Origin: an uncultured Bacteroidales bacterium
GTDB lineage: Bacteria > Bacteroidota > Bacteroidia > Bacteroidales > Paludibacteraceae
Length of the DNA stretch: 64,000 nucleotides
Reading direction: 5' to 3'
NCBI GenBank assembly: GCA_934728255.1
Contig: CAKVEC010000003.1
Span: 272,994-336,993 of the forward strand
Positions 61,401-64,000 of the stretch are shown here, one piece after another. A program made the position numbers and the translations under genes. The stretch's first letter is position 1. Each line of letters opens with the position of its first letter. Under the pieces are notes generated by a model. That model had not been told where the DNA came from, did no database searches, and was given only the letters and a program-made list of their open reading frames with translations.

Positions 61401-61867
61401 GGTGCAGGTACGCTCTCCATAATCGCTTCGGGATACGTAACAATCACTGTGCATTGCGAAGCCTTTGCCCCGCTTTGCATGTTAATTGTTAATTGTTCAT
61501 TGTTAATTGCCAACTGGCTCAGCGTCTCCGTCCTTTGTATCGCCAGCGCCTCGTCCACGCCCTGCCGTCTTCGTTTCGAAACGGGGAAGAACAGCACCTT
61601 TATTCCAACCGGTATGTTAATGGTTGATTGTTTATCGTTAATTGCAGAAAGGTCGCTGTACATATACTGCGCCTCGTCCGCATTATCCATCACCACCACC
61701 ATCGGGCGGGAGGTTCTCTGTTGTATCGCACAGAGAAGCATACTCCGTGCCGAGGCATACAAACCGCTCAATAGCAAGTGCTTCCCTTTGCCCTTACCCA
61801 ACTCTTTGCTTGCAGCCTCCACCTCGGGGTGCATAGCCATCAGTTCCGCCAATTCCTCTATGTGCAT
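58451..61867 (-). CDS. mfd: transcription-repair coupling factor Mfd
   Basis: A 1138-residue ATPase that removes stalled RNA polymerase and recruits UvrA. UvrB-like N-terminal region, RNAP-interaction domain (IGDYVVHSDHGIARFGGL), helicase with CGDVGFGKTEVAMRAAF, DEEQKFGV, LTATPIPRTL and QLRGRVGRSNKKAYCYL, and the TRCF C-terminal domain. Two 7-bp repeat inserts lie in frame near the N-terminus (SAINDKQSTINIPVG, about residues 74-88; LAINNEQLTINMQSG, about 118-132). Confidence 0.95.
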   Translation of the reverse strand: MHIEELAELMAMHPEVEAASKELGKGKGKHLLLSGLYASARSMLLCAIQQRTSRPMVVVMDNADEAQYMYSDLSAINDKQSTINIPVGIKVLFFPVSKRRRQGVDEALAIQRTETLSQLAINNEQLTINMQSGAKASQCTVIVTYPEAIMESVPAPQALEQNTLYLTTGQEIQVSRLGEQLGELGFTRVDFVYEPGQYAVRGGIVDVYSYSHDDPFRLDFFGDEIDSIRTFDIETQLSKDKVRQIDIVGVTSGKEQGKDYTIADYIGEDTIWASNDFSLLFYKLGGQVGSTELKESDLSEVLKKRLAETDTIEVNEKSYFGNHSRLAFDTLPQPVFHKNFDLLTDDLRGKTAEGYKLYILADQKKQTDRLAAIFEDIAGDPIRFTAVDRTLHAGFVDKGLKICCYTDHEIFERFHRVALTSENARRGKAIITLKEINQLQIGDYVVHSDHGIARFGGLVTTPVNGKPQEMIKLVFRDGDCVFVSIHNLHRISKYKGREGSEPTISKLGSGAWERLKERTKDKVKDIARDLIKLYATRKQQKGFAYTPDGYMQHELEASFLYEDTPDQAKATADIKRDMESPMPMDRLVCGDVGFGKTEVAMRAAFKAATDGKQVAVLVPTTVLALQHYNTFKERMKNFPVRIEYLSRGKSAKEVRELLADLEAGKIDILIGTHKLVGKSVKWHDLGLLIIDEEQKFGVAVKDKLKSLRTNVDVLTLTATPIPRTLQFSLLGARDLSVMTTPPQNRYPVQTELITPDDEDIIKEAIDLEMQRNGQIFIVNNRIEMLERIERKIHALCPEARIVVAHGQMPTEEMEQRLEDFINYDYDILLSTTIIESGVDIPNVNTIIIYSAQHYGLADLHQLRGRVGRSNKKAYCYLVAPSRELLTEDARRRLDALSTFAELGAGFNLAMQDLDIRGAGNLLGAEQSGFIADLGYETYQRILNEAVQELKDELLNGDETDESTALLLGGDDNRKLWVQDSQLESDLPLGFPNDYVENISERIALYRELDGLRNEDQLTEFKKRMIDRFGPLPEEADELLNVVRLRWICCRLGVEKVMLKSGRLVLYFVQNDDRYWHSEAFGKIISFVVNRAQRCQLVEEKDKKGKPTGRRYATIMQVQTVGGAINLLGKIENGTWEEK
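61455..61508. repeat. TTAATTG-family repeat inside mfd, copy 1
   Basis: gttaatt x2, gttcatt, gttaatt (61481-61508), with the left flank gcctttgccccgctttgcat that also precedes the intergenic copy at 61868. Confidence 0.85.
61616..61643. repeat. TTAATTG-family repeat inside mfd, copy 2 (degenerate)
   Basis: gttaatg, gttgatt, gtttatc, gttaatt; 7-bp period kept though the units have drifted. Confidence 0.7.
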
Positions 61868-61925
61868 ACGTGAAGTCCGTGTCCCGCTTTGTATGTTAAT
61901 TGTTAATTATTAATTATTAATTGTT
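61868..61925. repeat. TTAATTG-family repeat between mfd and the DUF6048 gene
   Basis: Flank gtgaagtccgtgtcccgctt followed by gttaatt x2, attaatt x2, gttaccc. Same composite element as the copy inside mfd at 61455. Confidence 0.85.
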
Positions 61926-61932
61926 ACCCGGG

Positions 61933-62643
61933 TCAGAACGCCCAGCCGATATAGTAGTTGATGCCCCAGTTGGTATCGTCTCTGTAACCGAAACCGGGAA
62001 TATAATAGGGCAGGACACCCTCGTCTTTGGCTTTGCGGGTAAACAGCACCTTGAACCGCAGATACCACCCCATCTGGAATCCTTCCCATACCTGCACCTG
62101 GCAGCCGGCTACAACTTCGCCCCAGCAGTCGGCGTGAAACAGTCCCGTGTAGTCGGCACGCGTATCACCCCAGTAGCCGGCGTTCAGACTCACATTCGTC
62201 AAATCGTACCCTTGCAGAGCCGTTCCCAACCGCAGCCCCACCAACAGTGCATTCCGGTTCTCGGGGTGTTTCTTCAGTCCGTTGATGTCCAGTCCTATAC
62301 GTGCAAAACCGCCCTGCCCATGGTGCCTGCCGCCTTCGGCTTCGGCATCCGCAAGGGCATAACCCAGTTCCAATGTGGGGTACAGGCGACGGATAATCCG
62401 CCAGTTCATCGCTATCTCATAACTCTGCACCTGCGCTTTGCTTGTCGCCAATTCGATAATCGTATTGCCCAAGTCGGCTTTCAGGCTCATACCCTGATAA
62501 ACGGCACTGTCGGCATAGATACGCGTACCGTCTTTGTAGCGCGGTACAGCCGTCTCTTCCGCCCATAGTCCCCCGACCGGCAGCAGCAACGCCACCAAGA
62601 AAATGAAACTAATATGTAGGGAACCATTGGGCTTACAATGCAT
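61933..62643 (-). CDS. DUF6048-type outer membrane beta-barrel protein
   Basis: A 236-residue protein with signal peptide (ends GGLWA) and alternating amphipathic strands ending in aromatic residues (NYYIGWAF), as expected of a small outer-membrane barrel. It matches the DUF6048 pattern as I recall it: KDGTRIYADSAVYQGMSLKA and MNWRIIRRLYPTLELGYA. Function unknown. In one operon with the DUF6452 gene and mfd. Confidence 0.72.
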   Translation of the reverse strand: MHCKPNGSLHISFIFLVALLLPVGGLWAEETAVPRYKDGTRIYADSAVYQGMSLKADLGNTIIELATSKAQVQSYEIAMNWRIIRRLYPTLELGYALADAEAEGGRHHGQGGFARIGLDINGLKKHPENRNALLVGLRLGTALQGYDLTNVSLNAGYWGDTRADYTGLFHADCWGEVVAGCQVQVWEGFQMGWYLRFKVLFTRKAKDEGVLPYYIPGFGYRDDTNWGINYYIGWAF

Positions 62644-62678
62644 GTTAATTATTAATTATTCATTATTAATTGTACATT
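62644..62678. repeat. TTAATTG-family repeat at the DUF6452 3' end
   Basis: gttaatt, attaatt, attcatt, attaatt, gtacatt. It encodes the last residues (VQLIMNN) and the stop of the DUF6452 gene. Confidence 0.85.
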
Positions 62679-63137
62679 CTCCTGCTCTTCGCTCTCCACC
62701 GTGCTGTTGAGTATCGCCACCGAGTCTATCGCATTGCCGCTATGCCATACGGTGTCAATGGTGTGATACACCATACACCCGCAGGCTTGCGAAACGAAAT
62801 GCCGCGTGTTGTCGTGGCGGACAAACAGCGTGTCCTCCGTGCCGTGCCACAGCAGCGCAAACGCCGTTACGCATGTATCCGCCCGCAGCGGCAACCGCAG
62901 TGCGGACAGGTTCTTGCTGTTGTCGTACAGTACGGAATCGCTCCCTACACCCTGCACGCGTATGCTGTCGAAAGCGGTCTGCTCGGTGGTCGTACCCGTG
63001 CTGTCCGTCAGTAGCCAACGGACACTCACGCCCATCGCCACATCGGTATCCTGCCGGCACACCGTATCCGGTCGGCAACCCGCTAATACGCACAAGCCGA
63101 CCAGCCACACGGATATAAACAAATGATGTATTCTCAT
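62652..63137 (-). CDS. DUF6452-type lipoprotein
   Basis: A 161-residue lipoprotein (signal ends LAGC) with one Ig-like domain (VSVRWLLTDSTGTTTEQTAF, LRLPLRADTCVTAFAL, CGCMVYHTIDTV). Usually found next to DUF6048. The predicted transcription start is only a few bases before the ATG, so the mRNA may be nearly leaderless. Its C-terminus is supplied by the 7-bp repeat. Confidence 0.72.
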   Translation of the reverse strand: MRIHHLFISVWLVGLCVLAGCRPDTVCRQDTDVAMGVSVRWLLTDSTGTTTEQTAFDSIRVQGVGSDSVLYDNSKNLSALRLPLRADTCVTAFALLWHGTEDTLFVRHDNTRHFVSQACGCMVYHTIDTVWHSGNAIDSVAILNSTVESEEQENVQLIMNN

Positions 63138-63145
63138 AAAGCCCG

Positions 63146-63177
63146 CAAAGTTACAAAAAAAAAACGAAACAGAAAAG
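63146..63177 (-). promoter_or_regulatory. promoter of the DUF6452-DUF6048-mfd operon
   Basis: Minus-strand TAACTTTG (63146-63153); the -33 region is a poor match (CTTT near 63174). Confidence 0.55.
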
Positions 63178-63221
63178 AATAATCAGTAAATTTGTAAATA
63201 CCTTCTTCGGGGCATATCCTT

Positions 63222-63272
63222 AAAGACCTTAAAGACCTTAAAGACCTTACTGTCCTTACTGACCTTAACAGT
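63222..63272. repeat. 9-bp tandem repeat
   Basis: cttaaagac x3 then cttactgtc, cttactgac, cttaacagtc. Between the DUF6452 promoter and the small gene at 63317. Confidence 0.75.
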
Positions 63273-63316
63273 CCTTCCCGCCCCCCATATCCTTCGAAAG
63301 ACACTGCAAAGATACA

Positions 63317-63502
63317 TCATTTCCGCCCTTTTTGTTGCGCATAGTGCGCAATCACACGCCGTATATGGCTCTCCGACAACCAAAACCGTTCCCCTGTCTC
63401 CGCATACGCCCGCATAAACGGCATACCCTGCCGTATCAGTTCATAATAGGTCTCGCAAATCGCCTTGTTGCGCCGCGCTGTTTTATTACTGTCTCTATTC
63501 AT
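63317..63502 (-). CDS. small basic protein, putative helix-turn-helix
   Basis: A 61-residue basic protein (NKTARRNKAICETYYELIRQ, ESHIRRVIAHYAQQKGRK) with the spacing of a small helix-turn-helix. Similar short genes occur beside VirE-like genes in Bacteroidales, as far as I recall. Function unknown. Confidence 0.45.
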   Translation of the reverse strand: MNRDSNKTARRNKAICETYYELIRQGMPFMRAYAETGERFWLSESHIRRVIAHYAQQKGRK

Positions 63503-63519
63503 AATTCATAATTAAAAAG

Positions 63520-63552
63520 TCCTGTGGATGTCCTGTGGATACCCTGTGGATA
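63520..63552. repeat. 11-bp tandem repeat, three copies
   Basis: tcctgtggatg, tcctgtggata, ccctgtggata. Confidence 0.88.
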
Positions 63553-63566
63553 ACCTCCCCCCTCCT

Positions 63567-63610
63567 ATCTGTCCCATTTGTCCTATTAGTCTTATTCGCC
63601 CCATTTCGCC
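63567..63610. repeat. 9-bp tandem repeat (ATTNGYCCY family)
   Basis: atctgtccc, atttgtcct, attagtctt, attcgcccc, atttcgcc. Confidence 0.8.
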
Positions 63611-63616
63611 AACCTC

Positions 63617-63702
63617 GCCAACCAACCAACCTTTTTCCAAACTCTATATACCCGTGTGCGCGTGTATGTGTATATATTTTATAAAAAGGTTGGTTGGTTG
63701 GC
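63617..63702. repeat. perfect 20-bp inverted repeat
   Basis: Arms 63617-63636 and 63683-63702 (GCCAACCAACC... and its exact reverse complement), 46-base GT-rich loop. The inner ends are T5/A5, so it may act as a terminator for the minus-strand gene ending at 63710. Confidence 0.85.
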
Positions 63703-63709
63703 AGGTCGG

Positions 63710-64000
63710 TTATTGGGCTTGCGCATAATGTATCTTGTTGATTTTCACTTCTTCCGATGTTCGTTGATATACTATCCAACCTCGGCTCGAACCCACCCGC
63801 TTGGCTTTGTACCCCTGCTTCTGCAGTATCATTCCCAGCCGTTGCAGACTCATCGGACGCTTTATGCTCCCCTCCCGTACCAACACATCGCTTATCTGTG
63901 CGGTGGTCAGAAACTCGCCACGCCCCTCGGCGGGGATGTCGAAGAGCACGGAGAGGAGTTGTTCCTCGTTGTCTTGTGCGCGGAACTCGTCCTGGTGCTC
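63710..64000 (-). CDS. C-terminal end of a possible VapE/VirE-family protein
   Basis: The reading frame is open to the window edge; 96 residues are visible, and the GTG at 63949 is internal. The tail (EGRGEFLTTAQISDVLVREG, MSLQRLGMILQKQGYKAKRV) looks like the winged-helix end of VapE/VirE-type primase-helicase proteins in Bacteroidales mobile elements. Weak assignment. Confidence 0.45.
   Translation of the reverse strand, partial: EHQDEFRAQDNEEQLLSVLFDIPAEGRGEFLTTAQISDVLVREGSIKRPMSLQRLGMILQKQGYKAKRVGSSRGWIVYQRTSEEVKINKIHYAQAQ

Overview
The window comes from a Bacteroidales-type Bacteroidota chromosome. The evidence is SusC/SusD pairs, Bacteroidota promoters (TTTG, about 20 bases, then TAnnTTTG), lipoprotein signals ending in S-A-C or T-G-C, the rimP-nusA-infB and groES-groEL blocks, a short RpoD without region 1.1, and families such as DUF4292, DUF4301, DUF6048 and DUF6452. 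I cannot assign a genus.

Layout. 1-19.2 kb (+) is a beta-1,3-glucan (laminarin-type) utilisation locus. It holds a SusC C-terminus, SusD, a Big2 lipoprotein, three GH16 enzymes, a GH128 enzyme, a GPH-family permease, a large cytoplasmic phosphorylase (GH149-like), a GH3 beta-glucosidase and two secreted jelly-roll proteins. Surface endoglucanases would cut the polymer, SusC/D and the permease would import oligosaccharides, and phosphorolysis plus GH3 would release Glc-1-P and glucose. 19.6-24.5 kb is rimP-nusA-infB. 24.5-32.9 kb (-) is a GNAT gene followed by an AT-rich two-gene unit: a 1751-residue IF2N-S1-GHKL ATPase and a UPF1-like helicase fused to a PIN nuclease. 33-37 kb holds groEL-groES, tRNA-Arg(TCT) and rpoD. 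37-49 kb is mostly minus-strand housekeeping: TrmH-type methylase, RimM, lipoproteins, FKBP, an EnvC-like protein, Dut, a lipid kinase, DUF4301 (+), NahK-like kinase, NagB fusion and a sirtuin. 49.3-53 kb is a second AT-rich accessory patch: a DUF4417/toxin-like/immunity-like cassette, a candidate small RNA, a hypothetical gene, a heavily structured leader RNA and an EcoRI-type adenine methylase. 53.3-63.1 kb holds DUF262-HNH, RlmD-type methylase, an amidase/FN3 protein, Mfd and two envelope proteins. The right edge has a small gene and the end of a possible VapE/VirE-type protein.

Two things stand out. First, the giant ATPase begins with a near copy of the host infB N-terminus (161 of 183 bases by hand alignment). 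It lies 11 kb away in inverted orientation and is joined to otherwise AT-rich sequence; with its PIN-helicase partner it is my best candidate for an undescribed RNA-targeting or translation-sensing (defence-like) system. Second, the intergenic spaces are full of short tandem repeats with 7-, 9- or 11-bp units. The 7-bp, 9-bp and hairpin families have also entered genes in frame (GH149, GH3, Mfd, amidase, TrmH-type methylase) and often supply stop codons.
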